NCBI RefSeq assembly: GCF_000014565.1
Contig: NC_008268.1
Location: forward strand, 496,001 to 560,000
DNA: 64,000 bases
Direction: 5' to 3'
From: Rhodococcus jostii RHA1
GTDB taxonomy: Bacteria; Actinomycetota; Actinomycetes; Mycobacteriales; Mycobacteriaceae
Within the stretch, counting starts at the first letter, position 1. Each line of letters starts with the position of its first letter. Shown here piece by piece: positions 1 through 8,445 of the stretch. Both the position numbers and the translations under genes were made by a program. A model generated the notes under the pieces. That model was not told where the DNA came from, searched no databases, and saw only the letters and a program-made list of their open reading frames with translations.

Positions 1-493
1 CGCCGGTGGTACCCGAGGTGTAGCAGATGAAGCCGGGGTCGTCGGCGGCTATGGCGACGACGGGCGCGGTTCCGGGGTCGATCAACCGCTCGTACGGCGG
101 GTGGGCACTGCCCCCGATCGCGTAGGTCTCGAACTCCGCCTGTTCGGTGGCGACCTCGAGCAGCGACGCGAAGCCGTCTTCGACGATCACCACGCGCGGC
201 GCGGAGTCGACCACCATCGGTGCCAGCTCCTTGGCGGTGAGCCGGAAGTTGAGCGGGACGCTGATCGCGCCGAGCTTGAGGGTCGCCAGGATGACGTGCG
301 CGAGTTCGGGGCGATTGAGCATCATCACGGCAACCCGGTCGCCCTTGCGGACGCCGCGGGCAGCGAGCCCGCGGGCGAGTGCGTCGGTGATCGCGTCGAC
401 CTCGGCCCAGGTCTGCGATGTGTCCCCGAACACGATCGCCTGCTGCTGCGAACGCGTCTTACCCCAGAACCGGGTCAGGTCCGCGAGATTCAT
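1..493 (-). CDS. Acyl-CoA synthetase / AMP-dependent ligase, N-terminal part (cut by window edge)
   Basis: ATP-dependent activation of a carboxylic acid to its acyl-CoA through an acyl-adenylate. The ATG is at 493 and the frame stays open to the window start, giving about 164 residues. The N-terminal ANL-superfamily region is visible, ending in the core P-loop motif YTSGTTG at the very edge. The substrate cannot be told because the binding pocket lies outside the window. It lies downstream of the CoA-transferase operon on the same strand but is separated from it by a strong terminator at 629-666, so it probably has its own promoter. The neighbours (CoA-transferase, crotonase, thioesterase, Rieske oxygenase) suggest it feeds the same acyl-CoA pathway. 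Confidence 0.9.
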   Translation of the reverse strand, partial: MNLADLTRFWGKTRSQQQAIVFGDTSQTWAEVDAITDALARGLAARGVRKGDRVAVMMLNRPELAHVILATLKLGAISVPLNFRLTAKELAPMVVDSAPRVVIVEDGFASLLEVATEQAEFETYAIGGSAHPPYERLIDPGTAPVVAIAADDPGFICYTSGTTG

Positions 494-628
494 CTGTGCT
501 CCTCGTGCTCGTCAGCCGGGTGTGACCACCCTCACTTCATGTGCGGTAAACCTAACAGTTATAGGCGAATGGCGCAATGCTCGATCCGGAAATTTCGGGC
601 ACCCCCCAGAACCGGACTGTCGCACGAA

Positions 629-666
629 AACGACACCCACACAATATATTTCGTGTGGGTGTCGTT
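629..666 (-). terminator. Intrinsic terminator of the CoA-transferase operon
   Basis: A perfect 14-bp inverted repeat (arms 629-642 and 653-666, 10-nt AT-rich loop) begins about 20 nt past the CoA-transferase stop. Read on the minus strand it is followed by TTTTC, a short U-run. It separates the operon from the acyl-CoA synthetase. Confidence 0.8.
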
Positions 667-686
667 CTCCTGTGGGATGCGCCCGG

Positions 687-1937
687 TCAGCCGGCGGGCG
701 GCGCCTCGTGTCGGGGCGTTCTCGGGTCGATCGCCGCGGTGATCCGCGCATCCTCGTACCCGGCCACCGACCGCAGCACCTCCGCGGTGTCGGCACCGAC
801 AACCGGTGGCAGGGCGGGTGCGAACTTCTCCCCGGCGACCCGCACCGGGCTGACCACGAATTCGAGTTCACCGACCCCCGGGTAGTCGACCCGGTAGGTG
901 TTCTCCCGCGCCTGGAAATGCGGGTCCGCGAGCATGTCGGCCACGCTGTTGACCGGACCTCCGGCGATGCCGTGGTCGAGGAACAGCTGCACCCACTCGG
1001 CGCGGGTGCGCTGCGCGAAGATCTCCGTCAGCGCACGCCACACGAGGTCCGCGCGGGCGGCGGCGCCTGCGTCGGTGCTGGTGAGGTCGACGCCGATCAG
1101 GTCCTGACGCCCAACTGCGACCAGGAAGTTGTGCCAGAACTTCTCCACGTGCGACCCGAACAGGATCGCCTCACCGTCGCTGGTGCGGTAGGCCTCGAGT
1201 CGCGGCCAGTCGGGCAGCCGGCCGTCCGGCAGCCAGGACGGACGCGGCACCGAGCGGTCCCTGTTCAGCTCCGCATCCACCAGGTCGGGCATCCACGCGG
1301 CGGCGACGTCGATGCCCGACACCTCGACGTGGCAGCCGACACCGGTGGCTCCGGCCTTGTGCAGTGCGGCGAGCAACCCCATCGCCCCGTACGCGCCGAG
1401 GGCGTACATCGCGATCGGTGGCGTGGTGGAGCCGGCCATGCCCTCGGCCGGCGGCTCTGCGGGAGTGTTCACCTCGCGCAGCCCGGCGTAGGCATCGAAC
1501 ACCGGACCGCCGGTACCCAGAGCCCGGTACGGGCCGTCGGTGCCCATACCCGACACGGTGCACAGCACGATTTTCGGATTCACCTGGCGCAGTTGCTCGT
1601 AGCCGACTCCGAGCCAGTCCAGGTAGCCGCCGCGCATACCTTCGACGACGGCGTCACACGAGCGGGCGAGGTCGAGGAAGGCGTGCTTGCCCTCGGGACT
1701 GCGCAGGTCGAGCGCGACGGACTTCTTGCCGCGATTCCATCGCAGGTGCATGAACGCCGGTCCGTCAGGATCGCCGATCGCCCGGTTGCCACCGACGCGG
1801 ACCGGGTCGCCGAGCGGCCCCGACTCCACCTTGATCACCTCGGCACCGAGGTCCGCGAGGTGCCCACCCAGCGACGCCGGGGCGAGCTGGGCGACCTCGA
1901 GGACCCGCAAACCATCCAACAGCGAGTACCCACTCAT
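687..1937 (-). CDS. CaiB/BaiF family (class III) CoA-transferase
   Basis: Transfers CoA between an acyl-CoA donor and a carboxylate acceptor. At 416 aa it has the usual family length. The N-terminal fold is typical (LDGLRVLEVAQL, then LGAEVIKVE, then the RGKKSVALDL strand), with an Asp near residue 170 in the central region where class III enzymes carry the catalytic Asp. The ATG at 1937 is preceded by GGAGGA and overlaps the thioesterase stop by 4 nt (ATGA), so the two are translationally coupled. It is the last gene of the operon read from about 4592 and ends just before the terminator at 629-666. The substrate is unknown. Confidence 0.9.
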   Translation of the reverse strand: MSGYSLLDGLRVLEVAQLAPASLGGHLADLGAEVIKVESGPLGDPVRVGGNRAIGDPDGPAFMHLRWNRGKKSVALDLRSPEGKHAFLDLARSCDAVVEGMRGGYLDWLGVGYEQLRQVNPKIVLCTVSGMGTDGPYRALGTGGPVFDAYAGLREVNTPAEPPAEGMAGSTTPPIAMYALGAYGAMGLLAALHKAGATGVGCHVEVSGIDVAAAWMPDLVDAELNRDRSVPRPSWLPDGRLPDWPRLEAYRTSDGEAILFGSHVEKFWHNFLVAVGRQDLIGVDLTSTDAGAAARADLVWRALTEIFAQRTRAEWVQLFLDHGIAGGPVNSVADMLADPHFQARENTYRVDYPGVGELEFVVSPVRVAGEKFAPALPPVVGADTAEVLRSVAGYEDARITAAIDPRTPRHEAPPAG

Positions 1938-2611
1938 GAATTCTCCTCCGCTCCCCAACCCACGGCCAGCGAGACATTCTGTGTTTGTTCGGGTTTCAGT
2001 TCGATCCAGAGTCCCTCGACATCGGCCACGAGGACGTCTCCGTGATACATGGCACCGCGCATGAACCGCTTGCGACCGTCCTGGCCGGCGAACTCTGCCT
2101 CCACACGCAATTCGACGTCGAGTGGCGCGGGCGCCCGATAGTTGACGTGCAGGTACGCCGTGCGTGCCCACGGTCTGCCGCAGCTGTTGGCGAGGCGCGC
2201 GAGGATCTCGTCGAAGATCAACGGTGTCACGCCACCGTTCATCGCGTATCGGCCGGAATGAAATCTGCCGACGACGACGTGCCCGCGCGCCCGGTTTTCG
2301 GTCACCTCGTCGAGATGGAGGGCCGGTGTGAGGGTCTGCCCGCGCCCCGCAAGGTCCCAGCGGCGCCCGGAGATCTGCTCGTCCTCGCCGACCTCGAACG
2401 CTGCCAGTCGGGCCGCGAGGTCACGGAGCGTTCGCGCTGCCCGGCCCGCCGCCTCCGGGGTGGGCCGGCTGCGGGTGACGGCCTCCTGCACCGCGCGCAG
2501 GGCGTCGGTCAGTTCCGCGAACTCGTCGTCATGGTCGGTAGTCGGTTCGAACGGGTCGTCCCAGCTGGGACTCCAGATATCGTCGGTGGTCGAGACAGTG
2601 GTGGCGTCCAT
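1934..2611 (-). CDS. Hotdog-fold acyl-CoA thioesterase-like protein (PaaI/4HBT type)
   Basis: Probably hydrolyses an acyl-CoA thioester. It has 225 aa with an acidic N-terminal extension of about 90 residues and a C-terminal hotdog domain. Family-like features are the stretch with RYAMNGGVTPLIFDE around residue 135 and the strand YLHVNYRAPAPLDVELRVEAEF near 170. The Asn-Gly-Gly followed by Asp-Glu resembles the active-site helix of PaaI-type enzymes. The ATG at 2611 was chosen because it gives an intact domain and fits the operon. The stop overlaps the CoA-transferase start. A housekeeping role removing stalled CoA esters is inferred. Confidence 0.75.
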   Translation of the reverse strand: MDATTVSTTDDIWSPSWDDPFEPTTDHDDEFAELTDALRAVQEAVTRSRPTPEAAGRAARTLRDLAARLAAFEVGEDEQISGRRWDLAGRGQTLTPALHLDEVTENRARGHVVVGRFHSGRYAMNGGVTPLIFDEILARLANSCGRPWARTAYLHVNYRAPAPLDVELRVEAEFAGQDGRKRFMRGAMYHGDVLVADVEGLWIELKPEQTQNVSLAVGWGAEENS

Positions 2612-2652
2612 CCGGATCTCACTTTCTGTGGAGGAGAGTGACGAACGGCGAA

Positions 2653-3414
2653 TCACTGTGCGCGACTTCCGAAGTATGAGCGAAATATCTCCTCGACCGG
2701 GCGGGGTCGAAGGGTCGTGCGCGACACGACGTTTTCCCGGTCGTATCGGCTCCGCAGGCCCTGCCCCGGTCCGTCGAGCAGCAGCGCCTTGATCTCGCGC
2801 ATCGATTCGGGAGGCTGAGCGGCGATCTGTTCGGCCGCCTCGAGCGCGGCGCCGAGAACGTCGCCGTCGGCCGCGTACCGGGAGACGAGCCCCATCCGGA
2901 AGGCCTCCTCGCCGGACACTGCTCGTGAGGTCAGCAGTAGATCGCGGGTCGGCCCGGCGCCGATCAGCTGGTCGAGGACCCATGTCAGGTTGGCTCCGCC
3001 GTACTTCGCCGCGGTGACGGTGATGCGGGTGCCGGGGCCGCCCACCCGCAGGTCCGAACACACCGCGAGCAGGGTTCCCGCGCCGTGGGCGATCCCGTGG
3101 ACTGCGGCAACCGTCGGTTTGGGGAACGTGAAGTACCGCCACAGCAGCTCTTCTCGTTCGAGCATGCTCAGGACTCCGGCATCCGGGGTCATCGCGCGAA
3201 GTTCCTTCAGGTCGTATCCGGCGGAGAACGCCGCTGCGCCCTCTCCCGCCAGTACCACCACCCGAACGTCCGGGTCGTGTGCCGCCTCTGCGAGCGCGGC
3301 GTCGAGTTCACGTTGCAGACCGAGCGAGATCGCGTTGTGCACGTCCGGGCGAGCTAGGTCGAGTTGCAACACCCCGGGAGCCGGGGACGATCGATGCAGG
3401 TCGTCCGACGTCAC
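2653..3414 (-). CDS. Enoyl-CoA hydratase/isomerase family protein (crotonase)
   Basis: A crotonase-fold protein of 253 aa acting on acyl-CoA. The oxyanion-hole segments are visible (FSAGYDLKEL near residue 65 and VHGIAHGAGTLLAVCSDLRV near 105). In the position where hydratases carry catalytic Glu the sequence reads AAKYGGANLTW, so the classical Glu pair is not evident and the reaction may be isomerisation, hydrolysis or another crotonase chemistry. Its ATG at 3414 overlaps the Rieske oxygenase stop (ATGA), so it is translated with that gene. A 41-nt gap separates it from the thioesterase. Confidence 0.85.
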   Translation of the reverse strand: MTSDDLHRSSPAPGVLQLDLARPDVHNAISLGLQRELDAALAEAAHDPDVRVVVLAGEGAAAFSAGYDLKELRAMTPDAGVLSMLEREELLWRYFTFPKPTVAAVHGIAHGAGTLLAVCSDLRVGGPGTRITVTAAKYGGANLTWVLDQLIGAGPTRDLLLTSRAVSGEEAFRMGLVSRYAADGDVLGAALEAAEQIAAQPPESMREIKALLLDGPGQGLRSRYDRENVVSRTTLRPRPVEEIFRSYFGSRAQ

Positions 3415-4592
3415 TTCGCACCGCCGACCGCGGCCTCCTCACGCGCGACCTCCTCGGCATCCCGGGTGATCATCTTGTGGAAGACCTGACCGGGGAGTTC
3501 GTTCCGTCCGTAGATCAGCTCGTCGACCTGCCCGTGCGCCGCGTTGGCGGTGATCGTCTTCGTGACGAACCAGTCCTCGGCGTGCAGGGTCTCCATGAGG
3601 AGTTCCCAGTTCTTGTCGAGAATCCGCTTCTCGCGCGGGGTCTCCGGCTCCTTTGGGGAGAGCAGACGGATGGTGCAGTACGAGACGTTGGGATCTTCGG
3701 TGTCGGGAACGATCGTCCAGATCTCGAAGTGATTGGGCTCCGTAACGAGCATGGTGCCCGGATAGATCGTGTAGTTCGCGAGGGAGTAGTCGCGGACGTC
3801 GAACGAGTCGGGATCGGCGCCGCGAACCTCGGTGATCGACTTGCGCGCGACGACGATTCGCCATGAGCGGTCCACCAGGTCGTATGCCGTGATGTTCCCC
3901 TCCAGGTAGTTGCACACTGTCTTGGTGTGCAACTGGCACAGGTGGTACGAGTCCTGCACGCCGTCGACGGCGATCTTCCAGTTCATGTCGAGTCTCCAGG
4001 TCTCCTTGCGCACCTGGAACGACTCCGCCATTCCGGTCGCCGTCACCTCCGCGTCGTGCTTGGCGCCGAGGATCGCGGCGATGTCGAGATCAGCCCCGAC
4101 CGTCGGAACCACCCAGACCAGGCCGTGCCGTACCTCGCAGGGAAATTCCACGAGCCCGTACTGTGCGCGGTCCATGCCGTCGAAGCCTTCCGAGTGCGGC
4201 ATCCCCCGCAGATCGCCGCCGCGGCCGTACGCCCAGTTGTGATACGGGCAGCTGAAGATGCGCTTGCAACCCGATTCCTCGAACTCCACCTTTGCACCCC
4301 GGTGCCTGCAGACGTTGGAGAAGGCCTTGACGCTGCCGTCCGTCTGCCGCACCACCAGCAGCGGTGTGCCGATCAGCTCGGTCGTGACGAAGTCGCCGGC
4401 CTTCTTCAGCTCGTCGACGTGCGCGACGATGTGCGGCAGTCGCCGGACCACCTTGCGTTCGCGTTCGGCGAGTTCGGGGTCGTTGAACGCCGAGAACGGC
4501 ACTCGAAGCAGGTCATCCGCGTAGTCGGTGCTGTTGTTGTCGACATGTGCGATCAGTCGCTCGGTGAGGGTGATCTTGTCTTCGCGCTCCAT
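3411..4592 (-). CDS. Rieske non-heme iron oxygenase, alpha subunit-like
   Basis: Oxygenase component of a two- or three-component ring-hydroxylating or demethylating system. It has 393 aa from the ATG at 4592. The Rieske [2Fe-2S] motif is clear: C-x-H in CRHRG near residue 95 and C-x2-H in CPYHNW about 20 residues later. The C-terminal catalytic domain has the bridging Asp and 2-His iron site pattern (DGVQDSYHLCQLH near residue 210). No small beta subunit, ferredoxin or reductase follows, so electron donors must be elsewhere. A longer start at 4673 would add residues inside the operator region and was not preferred. It is first in the operon and divergent from a TetR gene. Confidence 0.9.
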   Translation of the reverse strand: MEREDKITLTERLIAHVDNNSTDYADDLLRVPFSAFNDPELAERERKVVRRLPHIVAHVDELKKAGDFVTTELIGTPLLVVRQTDGSVKAFSNVCRHRGAKVEFEESGCKRIFSCPYHNWAYGRGGDLRGMPHSEGFDGMDRAQYGLVEFPCEVRHGLVWVVPTVGADLDIAAILGAKHDAEVTATGMAESFQVRKETWRLDMNWKIAVDGVQDSYHLCQLHTKTVCNYLEGNITAYDLVDRSWRIVVARKSITEVRGADPDSFDVRDYSLANYTIYPGTMLVTEPNHFEIWTIVPDTEDPNVSYCTIRLLSPKEPETPREKRILDKNWELLMETLHAEDWFVTKTITANAAHGQVDELIYGRNELPGQVFHKMITRDAEEVAREEAAVGGAK

Positions 4593-4610
4593 ACACCGAG
4601 AGTGGCACAT

Positions 4611-4634
4611 GAGACATTGCTTGTCTAGCGTCTC
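4611..4634. promoter_or_regulatory. Candidate TetR operator between Rieske oxygenase and TetR genes
   Basis: Nested palindromes lie in the 71-bp divergent promoter: AGACA-TTGCT-TGTCT (4612-4626), and GAGAC at 4611-4615 facing GTCTC at 4630-4634. The position, just upstream of the oxygenase start and about 30 bp before the TetR start, fits a site where the TetR product represses the operon and itself. This is inference from symmetry and location only. Confidence 0.5.
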
Positions 4635-4663
4635 ACTCAAATTGATGACGGTACTGTCTACTG

Positions 4664-5266
4664 GTGGCTGCAAGGACTGGAAACGACCCCGCGACCGACG
4701 TCCGCTCGACGATCCTCACCGCAGCGGAGACGTGTTTCGAACGCTTCGGAATCACGAAGACGACCATGGAAGACGTCGCTCGCGCGGCGGATATGTCCCG
4801 CGCGACCGTCTACAGATACTTCTCGGACCGCGAGAGTCTGATCATCGAGTCGGTCGCGCGGCGCGCGCGCAAGAACATGAAGCCGGCCCGGGCCTTCATC
4901 GCGAAGTGGCCCACCATCGAGGAGCGCCTCGTCGAGGGCATCTGCAACAACGTCGAGAGCGGTCTCCGGGACCCTATGGTTCACCTGCTCGTTTCGCCGT
5001 CGGAGATGACACTGGCGAACTCGCTGCTGACCACGTCGGGCAAGGCCGTCGAACTCACGAGCGAACTCTGGGAGCCGATTCTGCGCGACGCCCAGGAGGC
5101 CGGCGACATCCGCGCCGACGTCGATCTGGCACTGCTCTGCGAGTGGATCTCCGAACTCGAGATCATGTGCATCAGCCAACTCAACGGCGGCACCGGCTCA
5201 TTGGAACGGTTCCGCGAGAAGCTACGCGCCTTCCTCGTCCCTTCCCTGCTGCCCGCCGGCAACTGA
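4664..5266 (+). CDS. TetR/AcrR family transcriptional regulator
   Basis: A 200-aa repressor-type regulator. The N-terminal helix-turn-helix is clear (TMEDVARAADMSRATVYRYF, residues about 36-55), followed by an all-helical ligand domain. It is divergent from the Rieske oxygenase operon, which it probably controls. The GTG at 4664 has no good Shine-Dalgarno sequence, so the transcript may be leaderless or the start slightly later. It closely resembles the convergent TetR at 5300-5902 in length (200 aa each) and in the HTH, so the two look like paralogues. Confidence 0.9.
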   Translation: MAARTGNDPATDVRSTILTAAETCFERFGITKTTMEDVARAADMSRATVYRYFSDRESLIIESVARRARKNMKPARAFIAKWPTIEERLVEGICNNVESGLRDPMVHLLVSPSEMTLANSLLTTSGKAVELTSELWEPILRDAQEAGDIRADVDLALLCEWISELEIMCISQLNGGTGSLERFREKLRAFLVPSLLPAGN

Positions 5267-5295
5267 GACCGCGAGGGACGCCGCGAACGGCGGTC
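5267..5295. terminator. Possible bidirectional terminator between convergent TetR genes
   Basis: GACCGC (5267-5272) pairs with GCGGTC (5290-5295), with further short complementarity inside, in the 33-bp gap between the two convergent regulator genes. The stem is weak and there is no clear U-run. Confidence 0.35.
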
Positions 5296-5299
5296 GGAA

Positions 5300-5902
5300 C
5301 TACGGCAGGAAGGCAGGCAGGACGAACTGCCTCATCATCTGGCGGTGCGAGGGATCGCTCGGATCCGAATTGTCCAGCCGCGGTGCAAGCATCAGCTGTA
5401 CAAGGGTGATCCAGGAGCACGCCTCGCCCGTGTCGATATCTGCGCGCATCTCGCCATTGGACTTAGCCTCGTCGAAGATCGGGCCCCACAGTTCGGTGGT
5501 CAGACTCGTTGCGAGTGGGATGGTCTCGAGCCACGAATCTCCGCCGACGTGTTCAGGACTGACAAGTATGCGCACGATCGGGTCGTTGATTCCGTCGTAG
5601 ACCAGGTAGATGAGACCTTCGATCAGCTTGTCCTCGAACGTTGCACACTCCATCAGGAACTTCCGGCCGCGATCGAGGGTCTGGCGCGATCGCCACCTGA
5701 TCAGCTCGGTGGTGAGCGTTTCACGGTCCTGAAAATAGCGGTAGACGGTCGGGCGTGAAACCCCGGCCTCCTTGGCAATGTCCTCCATCGTGGTCTTCGA
5801 GATTCCGAAGCGAAGAATCATAGCCTGAGCAGCCACAAGTATCTGGGACCGTGCGACGTCGGCGTCCTGACTCAGCACCCCGGCAGTTCTTCTTCTTGCC
5901 AT
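5300..5902 (-). CDS. TetR/AcrR family transcriptional regulator (paralogue of the 4664 gene)
   Basis: 200 aa from the ATG at 5902. The HTH reads TMEDIAKEAGVSRPTVYRYF, nearly that of the neighbouring TetR, followed by RETLTTELIRWRSRQ and a helical ligand domain. An upstream extension to 5965 is open but would start inside the putative operator at 5952-5985, so the shorter start is preferred. It lies downstream of the P450 operon in the same orientation, with its own promoter region carrying the ATTTGTATC motif that also occurs before the SDR and fprB-like genes. Regulation of the P450 cluster is the likeliest role. Confidence 0.9.
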   Translation of the reverse strand: MARRRTAGVLSQDADVARSQILVAAQAMILRFGISKTTMEDIAKEAGVSRPTVYRYFQDRETLTTELIRWRSRQTLDRGRKFLMECATFEDKLIEGLIYLVYDGINDPIVRILVSPEHVGGDSWLETIPLATSLTTELWGPIFDEAKSNGEMRADIDTGEACSWITLVQLMLAPRLDNSDPSDPSHRQMMRQFVLPAFLP

Positions 5903-5951
5903 CCTCGCGCTCCAGACACGATCATTCCGACCAGCCACCCCGACCAGACAC

Positions 5952-5985
5952 GATACAAATGACAATACACGTAAGATGTTGTATT
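5952..5985 (-). promoter_or_regulatory. Candidate operator upstream of the TetR gene (ATTTGTATC motif and inverted repeat)
   Basis: GATACAAAT at 5952-5960 (ATTTGTATC in the direction of the gene) is followed by the inverted repeat AATACA (5964-5969) ... TGTATT (5980-5985). ACGTAAGATGT at 5969-5979 matches ACGTTAGATGT at 9609-9619 except for one base. The site lies about 50 bp before the TetR start. Confidence 0.45.
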
Positions 5986-6091
5986 CCGCACCCGCTGACC
6001 AGCACCCCTACACCAATGAACGAGGCAGGTGTCCGAGGTCCCACATTCCCACGGGACCATCGGACATCTGCCTCGAATCTCCGCCCCGGAC

Positions 6092-7321
6092 TCAGGACGC
6101 GGGTGTAAAGGTGATCGGAAGTCGGATGCATCCGCGCACCTGGGTCGCGTGCAGGATCGGCGGGTCCTCCGGAACGAGACGGTAATCGGGCAGTCGCTTG
6201 TGAATCTCCTCCATGGCCAGCTTGAGCTCGATTCGTGCCAGATGCGACCCGATGCAACGGTGGGGCCCGGCGCCGAAGGACAGATGACGATTGGGCGAGC
6301 GGTCGACCCTCAGCTCGTCCGGATCTTCGAACTCGGCGCCGTCACGGTTCGCCGAGCAGAGCAGCACGATGAGCTGGTCCCCTTCCCTGATCGTGACTCC
6401 GCCGATCTCGACGTCGCGGGTCGCTCGCCGGCCCGCGATCACGGCGGCCTCGATCCTCAGGATCTCCTCGACCGCCGCCGAAACGGTGTCGGGATCGTCC
6501 ACGATCTCCTGCCTCTGACCCGGATTGTTCGCCAGATGGATGATCGCCCAGGCAAGTGAACCCTGCACAGTATGCAAACCCGCGATGAGCAGAAGGAAGA
6601 ACATGCGGTACAGCTCCTCGTCGGTGAGGAGCCGTACCCCGTCCCCCATCTCGATCGGGGCGTTGATGATCTGTGCGGTCAGAGTGTCCGAGGTGATCTC
6701 ACCTGACCGCACTCCGGCCACGATGGCACCGAAGTAGCCGAAGATCTGGTTGGCTGCAGCCTCGCGCGCCGTGGCCGATTCTTCCTCGGTTCCGCCGGGA
6801 ACACCCTGTAGTGCGACGTCTGTCGTCGTGGTGAACATCTCGGCGTCTTCGAGCGGCCAACCCATCAGTGCCAGGAACACCCGTGTCGGCAACTCGTGCG
6901 CGAACTCCGAGATGAACTCGGCTTCGCCGCGTGCCGCGAAATCGTCTATGAGCTCGTTGATGACGTCACGGATCCGGGGCTCGAGTTCCTTCATCCGCTT
7001 GGGACTGAACAGCGGTTGCAGCGCCTGCCGGTAGTACGTGTGCTCCGGCGGGTCGAGCTCGATCGGGATGAACTTCCCCTGACCGGCGTTCACGAGGTTG
7101 TTGGGGTAGCTGGAGAAGGTCTCCGGGTCACGCAAGACCTGGTGGATTTCCTCGTAGCGCGTCACGATCCAGTGTCCGCCATGCGCCTTCGAGTACACGA
7201 CGGGGCCGATGGCCCTCAGCGCCGCAGCACGTTCCTGAAACACGTCCTCAGGCATCGCCAGGGTCTGGTCGTAGACGTCGAAGTCCACGATGAGCCTGTC
7301 GGGTAGTTGGGTTGTCGTCAC
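6092..7321 (-). CDS. Cytochrome P450
   Basis: Heme-thiolate monooxygenase of 409 aa, a normal length for soluble bacterial P450s. The heme loop FGAGPHRCIGSHLAR puts the proximal Cys at 356. The K-helix ExxR is at 286-289. The I-helix oxygen-activation motif reads AGLHT (247-251): Thr is kept, but the usual acidic residue before it is His, which is uncommon. It is third in a compact operon after the SDR and a [3Fe-4S]-type ferredoxin that should reduce it. The reductase gene that presumably completed the chain (8945-9535) is ruined, so electrons must come from another ferredoxin reductase. The substrate is unknown. Confidence 0.95.
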   Translation of the reverse strand: MTTTQLPDRLIVDFDVYDQTLAMPEDVFQERAAALRAIGPVVYSKAHGGHWIVTRYEEIHQVLRDPETFSSYPNNLVNAGQGKFIPIELDPPEHTYYRQALQPLFSPKRMKELEPRIRDVINELIDDFAARGEAEFISEFAHELPTRVFLALMGWPLEDAEMFTTTTDVALQGVPGGTEEESATAREAAANQIFGYFGAIVAGVRSGEITSDTLTAQIINAPIEMGDGVRLLTDEELYRMFFLLLIAGLHTVQGSLAWAIIHLANNPGQRQEIVDDPDTVSAAVEEILRIEAAVIAGRRATRDVEIGGVTIREGDQLIVLLCSANRDGAEFEDPDELRVDRSPNRHLSFGAGPHRCIGSHLARIELKLAMEEIHKRLPDYRLVPEDPPILHATQVRGCIRLPITFTPAS

Positions 7322-7327
7322 TGCTTC

Positions 7328-7561
7328 TCAACCTTTCCGCGTTGGGGGTTCGACGCTCAGCGCGCGTTCGGGGCACATTTCGACGAGGGCATCCAGTTGG
7401 TCTCGTCGTTCCTGCGGAACCGATTCGGCAACGACTACCGGGTAGCCCTGGTCGTCGCTGTCGACAATGTCGGGCGCCGCCCCGTAGCAGAGGCCGTGGC
7501 CAGCACACGCGGACCGGTCGACCCTCAATGACGGCGCACGGTTCTGCGCATGAGTTCTCAT
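7328..7561 (-). CDS. Small P450-associated ferredoxin ([3Fe-4S] or variant [4Fe-4S])
   Basis: 77 aa. The cluster ligands are C-A-G-H-G-L-C near residues 19-25 and CPERAL near residue 63. The second position of the usual CxxCxxC is His, typical of actinobacterial P450 partner ferredoxins. It ends 6 nt before the P450 start, so transcription and translation are linked. Role: one-electron carrier to the P450. Confidence 0.92.
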   Translation of the reverse strand: MRTHAQNRAPSLRVDRSACAGHGLCYGAAPDIVDSDDQGYPVVVAESVPQERRDQLDALVEMCPERALSVEPPTRKG

Positions 7562-7576
7562 GGACGGTCGCTCCGC

Positions 7577-8445
7577 TCAGTCGACAGGAAGCGTCGGATT
7601 CGGTGCGTCCTCTTCGAACATCATCGCCACACGTGACAGGGTGCCGCCGTCCGTCGCGGGCAGCGTCAGACCCGAAATGTATGCGGAGTCGTCCGACACG
7701 AGGAAGAGTGCAACCTTCGCGTTGTCCACGAGCGACGGTGGACGCTGGAGCTTGAGCGGAATCGGCGAGACACCCGGGTCCCACGGCCCCGCGGTCTCTT
7801 CGTAGGACTGACCGATGACCGGGGTGCCGGGACCCATCAGGAAGTTCGGCGACATCCCGTGGGTGGGAGCGAGGGCGTTGACGCGAATCCCGTACCGTCC
7901 GAGATCCAGGCTGAGGCCGCGAACCAGGCCGTTGACGCCGGCTTTCGTCGCCGAGTACATCGCGATGCTGTGATGGCGAAGGAAGCCGCAGAGGACGTTG
8001 CCAGGATGGTGCCGCCACCATTCGCCCGCATCGCCGGCACCGCCGCCTTACAGGAGTACACGACGCCGCTGAGGTTGACCCCGAGAACGTGCTGCCAATC
8101 GGCATCAGTGAGGTCCTGAAACTCCACGTGCTCGCCTCCTGCCACCGACGGCACACCCCCACGGGACACGACGCCGGCGTTGGCCCACATGATGTCGAGC
8201 TTGCCGAACTGATCGACGGTCGCCTCGACGCTGCGATACACCGCGGCCTCGTCGCTCACATCGGCGGTAATGGCGATCGCAGTTCCACCCTGTTGCTCAA
8301 CCAGTTTCGCCGTCTGCTCGGCTCGATCGCCGTCGATGTCGACTACCGCAACCTTCGCACCTTCCGACGCGAACAACTGCGCGCCCTGGCGCCCGAGCCC
8401 GGATCCGCCGCCGGTGATGACGGCAACTTTGTCCTGAAGCTTCAC
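7577..8445 (-). pseudogene. Short-chain dehydrogenase/reductase with a frameshift
   Basis: NAD(P)-dependent SDR of about 289 aa if repaired. The first frame (8445 to about 7985) has the Rossmann motif TGGGSGLG, NAG in WANAGV, and the Ser region ATSSAASFA. The second frame (from about 7975) resumes with the active-site YSATK and the C-terminal part ending at 7577. The span of 869 nt is one base short of a whole number of codons, so a single base is missing near 7975-7990, between the catalytic Ser and Tyr. This may be a real inactivating mutation or a sequencing error. It is first in the SDR-ferredoxin-P450 operon. Confidence 0.85.

Noticed and set aside
147..2045. A 632-codon open frame on the plus strand
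   Set aside because: It lies opposite the CoA-transferase and thioesterase genes, is rich in His and Arg and shows no domain; it is a high-GC antisense shadow.
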